Shown here in pieces: positions 28,504 through 36,726 of a stretch of DNA of 64,000 nucleotides. Position numbers and translations under genes: made by a program. How positions within the stretch are numbered: position 1 is the first letter of the stretch; each line of letters opens with the position of its first letter. Under the pieces are notes generated by a model. That model made no database searches. It saw nothing but the letters and a program-made list of their open reading frames with translations, and was not told the DNA's origin. The stretch is from Trichomonas vaginalis G3 (lineage: Eukaryota; Parabasalia; Trichomonadida; Trichomonadidae): NCBI RefSeq assembly GCF_026262505.1, contig NC_067207.1, positions 17,142,082 through 17,206,081 on the forward strand, given 5' to 3'.

Positions 28504-28770
28504 ATGGTCAAGCAGCCAATCGCATTCGAGCACTTCGAAGAAGCCTTACGTTCCAAGGGAGAGAGTGTCTGGTGCAAGGCAGAGGTCATGAGACTCTACG
28601 AGCAGTACATCCTCAATGCCTGGGAGGACAAATCGTCCTTGAATTGGCAATTCTACCAACTCCTCTGGGACGACCTCCTACGCAACTGGGAAGATAACGA
28701 AAGAGCCCAATTCAAAGGTCGGGAGCTAATTTTCCAAATTACCATTAATAGTGCCTACTTATCCAACTAA
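28504..28770 (+). CDS. Small Maverick protein, 88 aa
   Basis: Frame from the ATG at 28504: MVKQPIAFEHFEEALRSKGE at the start, tryptophan-rich (GESVWCKAEV, ILNAWEDKSSLNWQFYQLLW, DLLRNWEDNERAQF), probably all helical. The codon use is GC-richer than the capsid genes and like that of its neighbours 28818-31659. The start is uncertain, since no T-rich leader is found directly in front. No homolog is recognised. Confidence 0.45.
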   Translation: MVKQPIAFEHFEEALRSKGESVWCKAEVMRLYEQYILNAWEDKSSLNWQFYQLLWDDLLRNWEDNERAQFKGRELIFQITINSAYLSN

Positions 28771-28817
28771 ACACTTAAATTTACTTGGGGTTTCCCCCTA
28801 AAATAATTTTTTTACTC

Positions 28818-29525
28818 TTAGAACCACTCGAGGTTCTCCTTACGGTTGTTGAGCTTGTCACCGTCAATGTGTCTGACCTTCGTCTTCTTGTCTGGATTTG
28901 GAACCCATTGAATTGCGACAAGCTTGCCCATGGAAATTGAACCGCGATTCCGAAGGTTAAGGTTCAAGTGTCCCAAGTTGTTGAGAACTGGGGTAAGAAC
29001 CTTGCCGGTCTCCCTGTTGCGGATTTTGTATGGGTAGGGTTGGGAAATTTCGTAAGCGTCATCGGCAACAAGGGTTGCCCATGTAGCGGCTTCAGGAACT
29101 TCTTCTTCCTCTTCTTCTTCGTGTTTCTCTTCTTCCTCTTCTTCTTCTTCTACTTTGATAATACCTTCGGCAATTCTGTGTTCACGAATTACGGTGTTGC
29201 ATGTTCTGTCCTTTCCGAGTGCCACCCAGATGGTGTCAATCTCTTCGAAGAAACGGTAGATGAGTCGGGCAAGGTTTCGGTTCTCTGTGTCGTAATTGCG
29301 CAAGGTTTCCGCGAAATCATTCAGGACTTTTTCATTGGAAGCTTGGTTCATGAGGAACTCACCTTTAAGTCCCTTCATCTCTGTCATAAGACTACTTTGG
29401 AGAGTCTTAATGGTGTTTGCCAGATGAGCTTTCAAATCCATAATTTGAAGTTGAAGTGGGCGCTTGTCTGGCAACCATGCAGCGACATCTTCCATTGAGT
29501 TTGGCTTCGGTGCTTGTTCGGACAT
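28818..29525 (-). CDS. Coiled-coil protein with C-terminal NUMOD/HNH-like domain, 235 aa
   Basis: 235 codons. Residues 20-115 are helical and coiled-coil-like. A run of glutamates follows (about 125-145, VEEEEEEEEKHEEEEEEEV). The C-terminus reads YEISQPYPYKIRNRETGKVL and then MGKLVAIQWVPNPDKKTKVRHIDGDKLNNRKENLEWF. The last part matches the HNH core of homing-type nucleases with a NUMOD4 front (VAxxFIPNPxxKxxVxHIDGxxxNNxxxNLEW). The protein ends right after NLEW, where many HNH proteins continue. It may be a nicking or DNA-binding protein of the element. The HNH resemblance is strong; activity is unproven. Confidence 0.7.
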   Translation of the reverse strand: MSEQAPKPNSMEDVAAWLPDKRPLQLQIMDLKAHLANTIKTLQSSLMTEMKGLKGEFLMNQASNEKVLNDFAETLRNYDTENRNLARLIYRFFEEIDTIWVALGKDRTCNTVIREHRIAEGIIKVEEEEEEEEKHEEEEEEEVPEAATWATLVADDAYEISQPYPYKIRNRETGKVLTPVLNNLGHLNLNLRNRGSISMGKLVAIQWVPNPDKKTKVRHIDGDKLNNRKENLEWF

Positions 29526-29557
29526 CGAAAAAATGAAGTGGTTTGAGAATGACGGTT

Positions 29558-30142
29558 TTACTTCAAAAAGCTTGTTATGACGGTTAAGTCATACAACAAG
29601 TTTAAAATAATATCTTGTTCTTCTTCTGAACGTTTGTTGTCTCTTCCGATAAAAGTTTCGAACATGAGAACCAAAAAACGTTTTTTGAGATTGCGGAAGA
29701 GTTCAGGCAAACGTTCATATTCTGGATATGTTGGGAGCAGTTCAAAACATCTGAGCTGACTTTCGGACAAAATTGGGACAATGTCAGAAAATTCATCTTT
29801 GGTCGGACTGCTTGAAGGTAAGTCCCTTACATGTAAGTAGCTCTGGTAAAGTCTTCTCATTTCTGCTAACTTTTGGAGTATAGCTTCGTAATTTAAGAGT
29901 TTTAATTTTAATTGTCTTATTCCTCTCTTGACATCTAAACGGTAACTATCCATGAGGTCAAGAGTAGCTTTGGTAGCTTTAAGTGGAGCTATCTGTTCCT
30001 TGACTTCTGCAATTTTGGTTGCAATTGTGGTTTGAGCTCCTTCAAGTTCGCCGTCTATGTCGTTCTCAACACCTTCAACCATAGCTTGAAACTCTTCATC
30101 GGTCCATTGAGATTGGTGTGGGACGAATTTAACTTGCTTCAT
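29558..30142 (-). CDS. Helical Maverick protein of unknown function, 194 aa
   Basis: 194 codons, almost entirely helical and charged (residues 25-100: VENDIDGELEGAQTTIATKI, IRQLKLKLLNYEAILQKLAE), with a predicted coiled coil and no enzyme motif. The leader TTTTTTTCATTTTTTGA before ATG has the usual T-runs. It lies in the same minus-strand block as the HNH-like gene and the cysteine-rich protein, so the three may be co-expressed. The function is unknown. Confidence 0.55.
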   Translation of the reverse strand: MKQVKFVPHQSQWTDEEFQAMVEGVENDIDGELEGAQTTIATKIAEVKEQIAPLKATKATLDLMDSYRLDVKRGIRQLKLKLLNYEAILQKLAEMRRLYQSYLHVRDLPSSSPTKDEFSDIVPILSESQLRCFELLPTYPEYERLPELFRNLKKRFLVLMFETFIGRDNKRSEEEQDIILNLLYDLTVITSFLK

Positions 30143-30164
30143 TCAAAAAATGAAAAAAATGTTT

Positions 30165-30449
30165 TTACTCAAAGCGTGCCATGTATATGGCTATAAGAAA
30201 CTTACCAGAAGGCTTCTTCTTCACATGAGTCTTCGGCAACTTGAGAGTTTTTGTTGGTGTCGGGTCTGGAATTTCAATTCTCTCTCGAGCGCAACAACAG
30301 ATGTCAGAATAACATTCCCCACTGTCCTTCTTGCCACCATAAATTGTGTATTGACCGAACTTGCATTTGCAGGAAGGCCGGTCAATACAAGGTTCACAGT
30401 TGAAATAGTTGTACACAAACCTGTTGAGTACGAGTGTGAGTAAAAACAT
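30165..30449 (-). CDS. Small cysteine-rich Maverick protein with hydrophobic N-terminus, 94 aa
   Basis: 94 codons. The first 16 residues (MFLLTLVLNRFVYNYF) are hydrophobic and could be a signal or membrane anchor. A cysteine-rich block follows (CEPCIDRPSCKCKFG, then GECYSDICCCARE), and the C-terminus is basic and proline-rich. Nine cysteines in about 35 residues suggest a disulphide-bonded or metal-binding module. A T-rich stretch precedes the ATG. A secreted or virion-surface role is possible but unproven. Confidence 0.5.
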   Translation of the reverse strand: MFLLTLVLNRFVYNYFNCEPCIDRPSCKCKFGQYTIYGGKKDSGECYSDICCCARERIEIPDPTPTKTLKLPKTHVKKKPSGKFLIAIYMARFE

Positions 30450-30475
30450 AAAAAAAGTGAGTTAAAATGAGATGT

Positions 30476-30850
30476 TTACTGAACTGGCTGAATGTCGCCT
30501 TCACAGGTTATGTAGAACGGCTGTCCTGAGAAGTGAAGGAGAGACTGAATTGCCAATTTCATATGGGGTAGGGGGTTCTCCTTGTTTGGTATTTTTATCC
30601 AAGGACGTTTGTTTAGGAACTTAACAAGAGCTTCTCTTTTGGCGTCCTTTATGCCATCGTAGGCTGTCCCGTCTGGTATTTGAATTGGAATTCCAGTCGA
30701 AGTCTCGAGCTGAAGTGTAGACCTTCCAGAAATAGTGGTGAACTTGACCTTGGGCTTCATTACCTTGCGCAAGTAGTCTTTTACGCAGTCGTTAAGTTCA
30801 ATGAGGTAAATTGCCTCGTCAAATCCTTCTGGCATTCCGAGTCCTTCCAT
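30476..30850 (-). CDS. Maverick protein of unknown function, ~124 aa
   Basis: The frame could start further up, but sequence beyond 30855 is the palindrome array, so I prefer an ATG in MEGLGMPEGFDEAIYLIELN (near 30850) or MPEGFDEAIY (30835). The globular part continues KPKVKFTTISGRSTLQLETS and ends with GQPFYITCEGDIQPVQ. It has no recognised motif. It is divergent from the gene at 31075, with the GGAAAAATTTTTCC array between them as a shared upstream region. Confidence 0.5.
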   Translation of the reverse strand: MEGLGMPEGFDEAIYLIELNDCVKDYLRKVMKPKVKFTTISGRSTLQLETSTGIPIQIPDGTAYDGIKDAKREALVKFLNKRPWIKIPNKENPLPHMKLAIQSLLHFSGQPFYITCEGDIQPVQ

Positions 30851-30856
30851 CCGACA

Positions 30857-31054
30857 GGAAAATATTTTCCCGACAACTGGAAAAAATTTTCCGGACAAAG
30901 GGAAAAATTTTTCCCGACGACAGGAAGAACTCTTCCAGTTGTCCGTCCGTAAACCATTCAAATTTTCGAAAATTGAGAACTTTTTGGTCGAACTTCAGAA
31001 AAATTTTTCCTTCCGACAGAAAAAGTTTTTCCATCCGACAGGAAAAATTTTTCC
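30857..31054. repeat. Array of seven A/T-core palindromes GGAAAAATTTTTCC
   Basis: Palindromes lie at 30857-30870, 30879-30892, 30900-30915, 30923-30936 (less perfect), 30998-31010, 31019-31032 and 31041-31054, separated by CCGACAG-like spacers at a step of 21-23 bases within each cluster. They sit between two divergent genes. A shared operator, an origin-like region or a transcription-terminating tract is possible. Frames that read through it (for example EKFFPLSGKFFPVVGK) are by-products. Confidence 0.7.
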
Positions 31055-31074
31055 TTCCGACAGGACACAAACGG

Positions 31075-31659
31075 ATGACTGACGTTCCTCTTCCTGAATG
31101 CCTTCCAAAGCCAGAAGAACCGAAAGCTGCAGAACTCCAGCAGCAACCACAACAACCTCAGTTCCAGCAGCCACTTCCCAATTACTACCAATTTCCACCT
31201 CAAGGTTACTACCCACCACAAGGCTTCCCGAACTACCCTCCTCAACCTATGCCTTACTTTCCTAATCCTTGGTTGTTCCAGCAAGCTCCACCCCAGCAAT
31301 TCCAATCTCAATCCCAATCGAAGAGAGACCAAGAGTTCGAAGAAGGTCTGAACCGTTTACGCAAAGATTATGTCACAGCCCCTATGGAAGATGACAGGCT
31401 TTCAGTCTCTTCCCTAAGGTCGACCAATTCGACTCGTACCACAGATTCGGTTCGTGACCGTGACGACTACCTCAAGCAGTCTGAGAGACTCTTCATCCTA
31501 CAACCATTTACAGTTGGAGCTCTCAAGAACATGCGCAATTACGAAGGTCAAACACCAGCTGGAGACCGCAAAACAGACGTGCTTACAAGAGCAGTCCAAC
31601 TGGTCAAGACAAAGACTGAGATAGTCGACTTCATTCTTGCAGCTTGCCCATACAAGTAA
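31075..31659 (+). CDS. Proline/glutamine-rich Maverick protein, 194 aa
   Basis: From the ATG at 31075 (MTDVPLPECLPKPEEPKAAE): the first 85 residues are P/Q/Y-rich and low-complexity (QPLPNYYQFPPQGYYPPQGF), and the second half is a compact helical domain (QEFEEGLNRLRKDYVTAPME, then DDYLKQSERLFILQPFTVGA and KTEIVDFILAACPYK). There is no enzyme signature. The disordered head plus small domain looks like an adaptor or scaffold. It lies beside the palindrome array, which is probably its upstream region. Confidence 0.55.
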   Translation: MTDVPLPECLPKPEEPKAAELQQQPQQPQFQQPLPNYYQFPPQGYYPPQGFPNYPPQPMPYFPNPWLFQQAPPQQFQSQSQSKRDQEFEEGLNRLRKDYVTAPMEDDRLSVSSLRSTNSTRTTDSVRDRDDYLKQSERLFILQPFTVGALKNMRNYEGQTPAGDRKTDVLTRAVQLVKTKTEIVDFILAACPYK

Positions 31660-31687
31660 AAAAATAAACAATTACGAATTAAACTTT

Positions 31688-31888
31688 TTACTCTTTCTTT
31701 TCTGAGTTGTTTAGAGCTGGTTTCTCTTGTAGGAACCTTTCGTACTCTTCCATGGTCATGTAATTGCGAATTTGGTACGCAATTCCAGGTTCGTTGTTTT
31801 TGAACCTTATGTATGTAACGCTTCCATCCTCCTCAGGGAAGTAAGCTGCTAACATCTGACCAAGTTTTCTCGGTGACTCGGAGCTCAT
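31688..31888 (-). CDS. Small acidic Maverick protein, 66 aa
   Basis: The start is the ATG at 31886-31888 (MSSESPRKLGQMLAAYFPEE), preceded by GTGACATTTTTA, the same leader as in the next gene (GTGACATTTTTTA before 32113). The protein continues DGSVTYIRFKNNEPGIAYQI and ends basic/acidic. The function is unknown. Confidence 0.5.
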   Translation of the reverse strand: MSSESPRKLGQMLAAYFPEEDGSVTYIRFKNNEPGIAYQIRNYMTMEEYERFLQEKPALNNSEKKE

Positions 31889-31924
31889 TAAAAATGTCAC
31901 TTTTTAAACGTTAAGTTTTTAGTC

Positions 31925-32113
31925 TTATTTTACCCTTTGTTTGTCAAGGTAGTATTGGAATGCAATTTCTCCAAATTCTCTGTGTCGGAGTTCTTCAGCA
32001 TTTTCCAAGGTGTACCTGGAGAACTCAAAGAAGTTGTCAAGAACATACTGCCATGCTGCTCTTCTGAGTTCGTCGGTATTTTGGAAGTGTTGCACCTTCG
32101 AGTCTTCGGACAT
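31925..32113 (-). CDS. Small Maverick protein, 62 aa
   Basis: 62 codons, all helical (MSEDSKVQHFQNTDELRRAA, then NFFEFSRYTLENAEELRHRE). The leader AAAAAGTGACATTTTTTA before ATG is nearly the same as that of the gene at 31888. It is divergent from the small membrane protein at 32157. The function is unknown. Confidence 0.5.
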   Translation of the reverse strand: MSEDSKVQHFQNTDELRRAAWQYVLDNFFEFSRYTLENAEELRHREFGEIAFQYYLDKQRVK

Positions 32114-32156
32114 TAAAAAATGTCACTTTTTCTATTAAACCGTTTGGGCATTTCTC

Positions 32157-32336
32157 ATGAGTGAGTATAGTTCTGCCGAACCATTGGAAGAGAAGAAGTA
32201 CCCTTGCTGGCAAAAGACAAAAATAGTTGCCTTAGTTGTCATTGCAATTGTACTCGTAATTGAATTCATTGTACTTCTCTTCACGTACATAAAACTCAGC
32301 AATGGTATTTGCTTTAAGAAGTTACCATCTTACTAA
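32157..32336 (+). CDS. Small single-pass membrane protein, 59 aa
   Basis: A 59-codon frame: a polar head MSEYSSAEPLEEKKYPCWQK, then a strongly hydrophobic helix (IVALVVIAIVLVIEFIVLLF, about residues 23-42) and a short basic tail with cysteine (GICFKKLPSY). The hydrophobic segment is unlikely by chance, so I consider it a real gene, possibly a membrane or envelope-associated component. It is divergent from the gene at 32113. Confidence 0.6.
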   Translation: MSEYSSAEPLEEKKYPCWQKTKIVALVVIAIVLVIEFIVLLFTYIKLSNGICFKKLPSY

Positions 32337-32899
32337 GACTAAACACTTACATTTTTCAAGCTTGACTTTTTACAATTTGAACTTTGTTCGCGTAGATATG
32401 AATTCTGAAAGAAGTATGAGGGTCTTGTATGACTTTATACTTCTCCCATAGTTCATGTCTGTCAAACTTACCTGCCATGGACTCTTTCATAAGTTCCATG
32501 AAATCGTCTTCGGACAATCCGGGAAAAAGTATTATGTCAGTAAGTATTCTCTTTACATCCTTCCTTAAACTCTTCGCTGTCTGTACACATATTACGACTG
32601 AAATGTTAAAGTGTCTGAGCTTCTTGAGAATTCGACACATGTCTTGTTCTCTATTCTTTAACAAAGGATGAGAAGCAAAGTCATCTAAGATAAGAAGACA
32701 TCTGTGAGGGTAAGTCTTCCAATCGTAAGATTGCAATTTCTTCGAAATGTATTCTATCTCTTTCTGTTTGTTTCTGAAGTGTTTCTTCTCTAATATTCTC
32801 TGCATTTCCTCATTTGGGTCTTTAAACTTAGAATTTATATACTCATTTATAGCATTATATATGAGACTATTAAAGGAGATATATGCTGATTATAAATAT

Positions 32900-34125
32900 A
32901 TAATAAAAAATATGAATATATGTATATGATAAGTATGTTGTATTTTGGCGCCATGCCGGGATATAAAATGAATTTTGAGACAAGAGGCGGTTTCGCGGGA
33001 AATTTTGGCGGGATTTTTTTCATTTTTTTAATGAATCATAAAGAAAACATCCTCGCTCTTGCAAAAAAATGCAAAGACTGTAAAAAATCTACGAGACATT
33101 GGTAAAATGCTTCGGTATGGATGCTCCTAGCTATTCCACTGTAACGTATCATGTTAGGATGTATCACTTCATGAACAAAAAGGCGCCCATCATAAAAATT
33201 GACAAAAAATTGCCGGATCAAAGAAAAATCAAAGCAATTCTTCAAGCGCTAGATGAAGACCCAAGAGCATCACTCAGAAGGATAGAGGAGATGACAAAGA
33301 TACCACGTACAACAGTCAGTTATTATCTGCACAATTATTTGAACTACAAACTAGCGTATACACGTTGGGTTCCGCACAACCTTAATTCAGTTCAAAAAAA
33401 TCTAGAGTCCAATCTTCGAAAGAGCTCCTCTCTATATTGGGTGCGTATCAATCCAAGAAGTTTCGCTTTTTAGTAACAGGGGACGAGTCTTGGTTTCAAT
33501 ATGCAACAGAAGCCAAAATCATGTGGATCCCGAAGGATGAAAATCCGCAAACATTCCCGAAGAAAAAAATTGACACACCAATGATGATGTTGTCGGTTTT
33601 TTGGGGCGTGAATGGCATCATCGCAATTGATATTCTTCAAAAACCTAATACGATGAATGCTCAGTATCTAATTGACAATGTTCTTACTCAAATTATCAAT
33701 TCTGATGAGTTTGAGAAATCCAAACAACAAAAACAAAAGTTTGCAATTCATTTTGATAATTCAAGAGTTCACAAAAGTCATAAGGTAATGAATTACTTGT
33801 TGGAAAACAATGTCAAAGTTTGTTCCAAACCCAATTTATTCACCTGATATTGCACCCTCTGACTTTTATTTATTCGGCACGCTAAAAAAGAGAGCTGAAG
33901 GACGCGAATTCGCGAGTCCAGATGATCTTGAAAATTTTGTAAGAGAGCAATTTCAGCAATTTTCTCATGATGATTTAAAGCGTGTCTTTCAAGCCTGGAT
34001 CGATCGCTGCGAACGCGTGATTGAATCCAATGGTGATTATATTTAAATAAACTTTATATATATGTAACTTGTTTATTTCTATTCGCAGTATTCAGGTTTG
34101 TGCTAAACACACCTTTGGACACCCT
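32900..34125 (+). mobile_element. Mariner (DD34D, Tvmar-like) inserted in the ATPase gene
   Basis: The right end (reverse strand) begins AGGGTGTCCAAAGGTGTGTT next to a TA dinucleotide (34126-34127), the mariner target. The left inverted end is not evident, so the left boundary is approximate and the element may be worn there. The coding strand is plus. It inserted after the Maverick. Confidence 0.65.
33030..34046 (+). pseudogene. Mariner transposase, frame broken about three times
   Basis: Consecutive frames carry the mariner signature in order. MNHKENILALAKKCKDCKKS is the likely N-terminus. A helix-turn-helix region follows (DPRASLRRIEEMTKIPRTTV), then WVPHNL, then VTGDESWFQYAT (first aspartate), IHFDNSRVHKSHK (second), and YSPDIAPSDFYLFGTLKKRA (third, DD34D spacing type). 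Frame changes occur near 33100, 33450 and 33840, so no active enzyme is made. The order and motifs match the Trichomonas mariner family. Confidence 0.75.
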
Positions 34126-34500
34126 ATACTTCAAAACCCTTCTTTGGTACTTCTTTATCCAATCTAACAACTCAGTATCCTTTATACATACTAACTTAGA
34201 CTTCTTTATAATATCTTTGAACGAATTGACGGTTTGGTCAAATTGACCAGAAGTCGAACAAATAACAACTAACTCATAGAATGGGTTCTTCTCATCTAGT
34301 TCTTGTTGTTGTGCAGCCATTTTAAGATAAGTGAAAGTCTTACCCGACCCAGGTGGTGCAATTAGACCTGTTATACCATTCTGAGCAAATAAGAACTTGT
34401 CATGTATAGGCTTTATCTGAGCATTTTCTAACTTCCTCTTGTTCTTGTTTAAAACATTCTCAAATTTTTTGTCAATGTCAGCAAACTTTTTTTCTAACAT

Positions 34501-34536
34501 ATTTTTAGAAAAATTAAAATTTTTATCTTTTAGAAA
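34501..34536. promoter_or_regulatory. Divergent leader between ATPase and 150-aa gene
   Basis: Plus side: TTTTTATCTTTTAGAAA before the ATG at 34537. Minus side: TTTTTCTAAAAAT before the ATG at 34500. Both agree with the element's start signature. Confidence 0.5.
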
Positions 34537-34989
34537 ATGTCTAGCGATTTCGCTATCTATATTCGAGACAAACTTTTCGACAGCAAAACATCTGTCGACC
34601 ATAAAATCTTACATAGTGTAAACAAGAAAGGTGAATTTGTTCTAAAGTTCTGTTTCTGGGAATATGACAAGAACCATAAAACATTAAGCAGAGCAGTCTT
34701 AAAATTTGTCAATGACAGACTTGTTGACAGAGATGACGCCGATTGGAAAGATGAAGTCCAACAAAAGTTCTTAGAATGCAAAGAAGACACATGCGCTTTT
34801 CTTGAAGATGAAATAGAAAACAGAATAGATGAGCTATTAAAGGACAAAGAACTTTTACATAAATATAGTTGCGCCAAATTTGACATAACTCCACCAGAAA
34901 AGAAGAAGAGAGAAAAGAAAGAAAAGAAAGTAGAAGAAGAGAAGAAAGAACCTGAACCAGTTCCAGAGAAAAAGAAATTTGACATGTAA
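34537..34989 (+). CDS. Maverick protein with charged C-terminus, 150 aa
   Basis: 150 codons. The first 110 residues are a compact domain (MSSDFAIYIRDKLFDSKTSV, FVLKFCFWEYDKNHKTL, KEDTCAFLEDEIENRIDELL). The tail is a K/E/P-rich low-complexity run (KKREKKEKKVEEEKKEPEPV). Mav2 has the same gene, cut by the window edge (63926-64000). It converges with the 139-codon gene, with both stop codons inside one palindrome. The function is unknown; its place next to the helicase block suggests replication or packaging. Confidence 0.6.
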   Translation: MSSDFAIYIRDKLFDSKTSVDHKILHSVNKKGEFVLKFCFWEYDKNHKTLSRAVLKFVNDRLVDRDDADWKDEVQQKFLECKEDTCAFLEDEIENRIDELLKDKELLHKYSCAKFDITPPEKKKREKKEKKVEEEKKEPEPVPEKKKFDM

Positions 34990-35008
34990 AAATAAAATTT
35001 TATTTTTA
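34987..35008. terminator. Palindromic convergent terminator containing both stop codons
   Basis: A perfect 22-base palindrome, A/T only, whose two outer triplets are the TAA stops of the opposed genes. It recurs unchanged at 63907-63928 in Mav2. Confidence 0.6.
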
Positions 35009-35425
35009 GAACATTTCAGGGTCAATGTCAATGTTCTCTTCCTCTTTAGGAGTAAACACTGGCTTAGACTCTAAAATCTTTTTACCCAATTTACCTTGAA
35101 CTTCTACAACTTTAGACTCATAATATTCATAGTCGTCTGTCTTCTTTGGTTCATAAGGTATAACAAGTTTGTATGCTTTGCCTTCTTTAAGGTTTGAGAA
35201 CCTTCTGTCAAAACTTTCTTTGACTGTTAACAAACCTTCTATGTCTAAGTCTTCAAATTTCGCACCATTTTTAGTCACAATAGCAAACTTAACTGGTTCG
35301 ATGTTCCAAACTTTGCTGAATGAAGACTTTTCAAAATGGTAGAAGTAAACATTCAAATATGTGAATGGGTCTAGTTCTTCTTTAAGTCCTGACATGTACT
35401 TGTTTACTGAAATATATTTTGTCAT
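35006..35425 (-). CDS. Maverick protein of unknown function, 139 aa
   Basis: 139 codons, beta-rich (LDPFTYLNVYFYHFEKSSFS, KVWNIEPVKFAIVTKNGAKF, GKAYKLVIPYEPKKTDDYEY) with an acidic C-terminus (KEEENIDIDPEMF). An OB-fold single-strand binding protein would be a fair guess from the size, the acidic tail and the position behind the helicase, but I cannot show this. The leader before the ATG is T-run, ATCCGATAGAAAAG. The copy at 63490-63909 in Mav2 is nearly identical. Confidence 0.6.
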   Translation of the reverse strand: MTKYISVNKYMSGLKEELDPFTYLNVYFYHFEKSSFSKVWNIEPVKFAIVTKNGAKFEDLDIEGLLTVKESFDRRFSNLKEGKAYKLVIPYEPKKTDDYEYYESKVVEVQGKLGKKILESKPVFTPKEEENIDIDPEMF

Positions 35426-35460
35426 CTTTTCTATCGGATAAAAAAATATTTTTTTAAAAT

Positions 35461-36696
35461 TTACTCAGAAAAATTTTTCTTTGTATATACACCATTCTGT
35501 ACGTCTAAAAGACTTTTGACATTTGCCAAGAATGTACGTTTAGAAGCTGCCATATAACCATACTCTTGACAATATTGTTTATATTCATCATATAAAGACC
35601 TTTCATCTAATGACACAAAGTCAGTTTCATCTACGAACAGTTCATATACACTCTTGTTTGCTTCTAACAATGTTTGTCTCTCTTCGGTATGTGGAATTTG
35701 TCTTGGATTGAACTTAGAAATATCTAATGTCATGAAATATGAGAACAAGTGGTTGTAAAAGTCAGATGTCAAACATTCTGACAAAGCGTCAAAATATTCA
35801 GTATCTTGCATATGAGAATCTGACGTTCTGATAACTATATATCTTCTGTCAGAACTTTCTAACTTCATCGGAACAGCATTGTTTGAAACCATAATGAAGT
35901 TTGCAACATTCTCACAAACTCTCTGGTCTTTATACTTTCTTTCAACAACTCCAACTTTATCTGTTATAAGACTCTTCAAAGCATCTGAGTTTAAAACTTT
36001 TGTTGTATCTATACTTTGAAGTTCGTTACATACTATAAGTTTCATATTCTCAATTGAAGAGTTAAATTTACCACAGATGTTTTCTATGTTTGTCATATTA
36101 GGGTTCGAATAACCTTCTAACAGTTTGCATAAGATATCTGTAAAGAATGTGTTCTTACCTGTTCCTTGTTTTCCAATTATAATGAGAGCAGTTTCATTCT
36201 TAGCACTTGGATGTTGTAAGATGTTTGCAAACCAACATAAGATATACTCATAAACCTTTTCGTTTCCATTGCATATAATTTCTTTGACATGGTCTAACCA
36301 AGCTTCTATAATATTTTCTTTCCATTCTACTTGTTCATATTTATATCCAGTGAAGATAGAATAGAAGTTTGGAGAAGGTGTATAAAACTTTATACCTCGA
36401 ACTGAAAAATCTTCTAACTTTGACAATAAGATATCCCAAGCATCTAACATCTTCATGCCAACTTGTACGACTTTTATTTTCTTAAGTTTCTGTCTACATT
36501 CTTGTTCTGAAACTATTGTCGCTTTAGGTTTGTTAAAGACTACATCCCATTCTTTCATAACATAACATTCTGGGGCAGAGTCGACATAAATGACTAAACG
36601 TTTCAAATTCTCGACTGCTTTGTTATAGTCTCGAAATGGACACATATTTCTGAATGCTTGGAAGTCATAAAAATCTGAAACATCTATTCTGTACAT
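35461..36696 (-). CDS. Superfamily 3 helicase (D5/DUF5906-like), 411 aa
   Basis: 411 codons. Walker A is IIIGKQGTGKNTFF (about residues 170-183). A Walker B-like region follows (IENMKLIVCNELQS, about 212-225). Then come ALKSLITDKVGVVERKYKDQ and the SF3 motif C region (VANFIMVSNNAVPM), then SSDRRYIVI. These are the order and spacing of poxvirus D5/phage P4-type primase-helicases of the DUF5906 group. The N-terminal 100 residues are not clearly a primase. It would unwind DNA at the element's origin. The Mav2 counterpart lies at 62220-63454. Confidence 0.8.
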   Translation of the reverse strand: MYRIDVSDFYDFQAFRNMCPFRDYNKAVENLKRLVIYVDSAPECYVMKEWDVVFNKPKATIVSEQECRQKLKKIKVVQVGMKMLDAWDILLSKLEDFSVRGIKFYTPSPNFYSIFTGYKYEQVEWKENIIEAWLDHVKEIICNGNEKVYEYILCWFANILQHPSAKNETALIIIGKQGTGKNTFFTDILCKLLEGYSNPNMTNIENICGKFNSSIENMKLIVCNELQSIDTTKVLNSDALKSLITDKVGVVERKYKDQRVCENVANFIMVSNNAVPMKLESSDRRYIVIRTSDSHMQDTEYFDALSECLTSDFYNHLFSYFMTLDISKFNPRQIPHTEERQTLLEANKSVYELFVDETDFVSLDERSLYDEYKQYCQEYGYMAASKRTFLANVKSLLDVQNGVYTKKNFSE

Positions 36697-36726
36697 TTTT
36701 ATAAAAATAAAAAAAATATTATTTTT

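Larger units (their letters stand above)
32356..34500 (-). pseudogene. Packaging ATPase (FtsK/HerA, A32-like), split by a mariner element
   Basis: Two parts lie on either side of a mariner: 34500 to about 34126, and about 32896 to 32356. The first begins MLEKKFADIDKKFENVLNKN and contains the Walker A motif GLIAPPGSGKT and an ENPFYELVVICSTS strand. The second contains the Walker B motif (CLLILDDFASHPLLKN) and a sensor-like strand (VVICVQTAKSL). The family pumps DNA into capsids and is a core Maverick gene. I take the start at 34500 because TTTTTCTAAAAAT directly precedes it; an earlier ATG at 34602 would overlap the opposite gene. Confidence 0.8.

Noticed and set aside
34557-34985. Serine/phenylalanine-rich antisense frame opposite the 150-codon gene
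   Set aside because: Antisense shadow of the K/E-rich tail; the plus-strand gene has the leader and a conserved copy in Mav2.
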